Origin: an uncultured Eubacteriales bacterium
GTDB lineage: Bacteria > Bacillota > Clostridia > Oscillospirales > Oscillospiraceae
DNA length: 12,945 bases
NCBI GenBank assembly: GCA_900549865.1
Contig: URPU01000067.1
Coordinates: 1 to 12,945, forward strand
Reading direction: 5' to 3'
The position numbers were made by a program, and so were the translations under genes. The notes beneath the pieces are model-generated. The model was not told the DNA's origin. It was given only the letters and a program-made list of their open reading frames with translations, and did no database searches. Shown piece by piece: positions 12,763-12,945 of this stretch (the first letter of the stretch is position 1; each line of letters begins with the position of its first letter).

Positions 12763-12791
12763 AATATAGCACAGTTCCAAAATGAAGTCAA
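12763..12791 (-). promoter_or_regulatory. Orphan promoter on the minus strand
   Basis: TTGACT (12791-12786), 17 bases, TGC and TATATT (12768-12763) form a strong extended promoter. It has no protein gene in front of it and points at the candidate small RNA. Confidence 0.6.
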
Positions 12792-12854
12792 GAGCTTCAA
12801 ACAACCGGCACCCGCGGCCTTCAAGCGGCCGGGGATGGGATCAAATACGCAAAA

Positions 12855-12885
12855 CAAAGCAGCTCACCATTGGTGGGCTGCTTTG
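12855..12885 (-). terminator. Hairpin terminator near the right edge
   Basis: CAAAGCAGCTCACC (12855-12868) pairs with GGTGGGCTGCTTTG (12872-12885) with one G-T and a 3-base loop. On the minus strand it runs into GTTTTGCG, so it probably ends transcription entering from beyond the right edge. Confidence 0.6.
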
Positions 12886-12890
12886 CCTGC

Positions 12891-12945
12891 CTGTCGAAAA
12901 AGTGGCTTTGCCGCTTTTTCGAGAAAGCTTCGCTGCGTTCTGCGC
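12891..12945. repeat. Second, inverted copy of the dispersed repeat (cut by window edge)
   Basis: These 55 bases match the reverse complement of 9625-9679 with three differences, all in the hairpin; the 23 bases 12923-12945 are identical. The stem TCGAAAAAGTGGC-TTT-GCCGCTTTTTCGA is kept with one G-T pair. The copy continues beyond the window. Confidence 0.85.

Noticed and set aside
1..12945. tRNA or rRNA genes, insertion sequences with transposase, phage genes
   Set aside because: None was recognised on either strand; the hydrolase-like fragment alone does not indicate a prophage.

Overview
The window looks like chromosomal DNA of a GC-rich anaerobic clostridium, probably a gut Oscillospiraceae-type Firmicute. 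The evidence is an rnfCDGEA operon in clostridial order, an FprA-type flavodiiron protein, strong AGGAGG ribosome binding sites, consensus sigma-A promoters, and Cys-rich Crp/Fnr and Rrf2 regulators. The taxonomic call is an inference from gene content, not from a marker gene.

Layout. (1) 1-4010, minus strand: rnfC-rnfD-rnfG-rnfE-rnfA, with rnfA cut by the window edge; rnfB would be expected beyond it. The genes overlap or nearly abut. At three junctions the last codons of one gene also encode the ribosome binding site of the next. A promoter with a palindrome in its spacer lies upstream of rnfC. (2) 4316-6884: a flavodiiron O2/NO reductase gene (minus) diverges from a Cys-rich Crp/Fnr regulator and a small unknown protein (plus). 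One palindrome sits midway between two divergent TATAAT boxes that lack good -35 elements, as expected for a shared activator site. (3) 6924-8440, plus: a ZIP-family metal transporter and a TetR regulator with its own consensus promoter and a candidate operator. (4) 8656-10905, minus: cysK, a heavily deleted mnmA remnant and an Rrf2 regulator. Between cysK and the mnmA remnant is a cluster of five hairpins that belongs to a dispersed repeat. (5) 10968-12945: a LysR gene with a small deletion in its DNA-binding domain, a truncated MATE transporter joined to a headless cell-wall-hydrolase-like fragment, a candidate small RNA on the minus strand, and a second, inverted copy of part of the dispersed repeat.

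Function. The left half is about anaerobic energy and oxygen or nitric oxide defence: Rnf couples ferredoxin and NAD to an ion gradient, and the flavodiiron protein removes O2 or NO, probably under the neighbouring Crp/Fnr regulator. The right half is about cysteine and sulfur, but it is partly decayed: mnmA, the MATE gene and the hydrolase gene are broken and lysR carries a deletion.

The most interesting observation is the roughly 229-nt leader of cysK. It starts at a perfect TTGACA-N17-TATAAT promoter and holds a 23-codon open frame with a good ribosome binding site that encodes Cys-Arg-Cys-Cys. Those Cys codons lie inside segments able to pair with two downstream sequences, the second just before the cysK ribosome binding site. 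This is the architecture expected of a cysteine-sensing leader peptide. It is inferred from sequence only.
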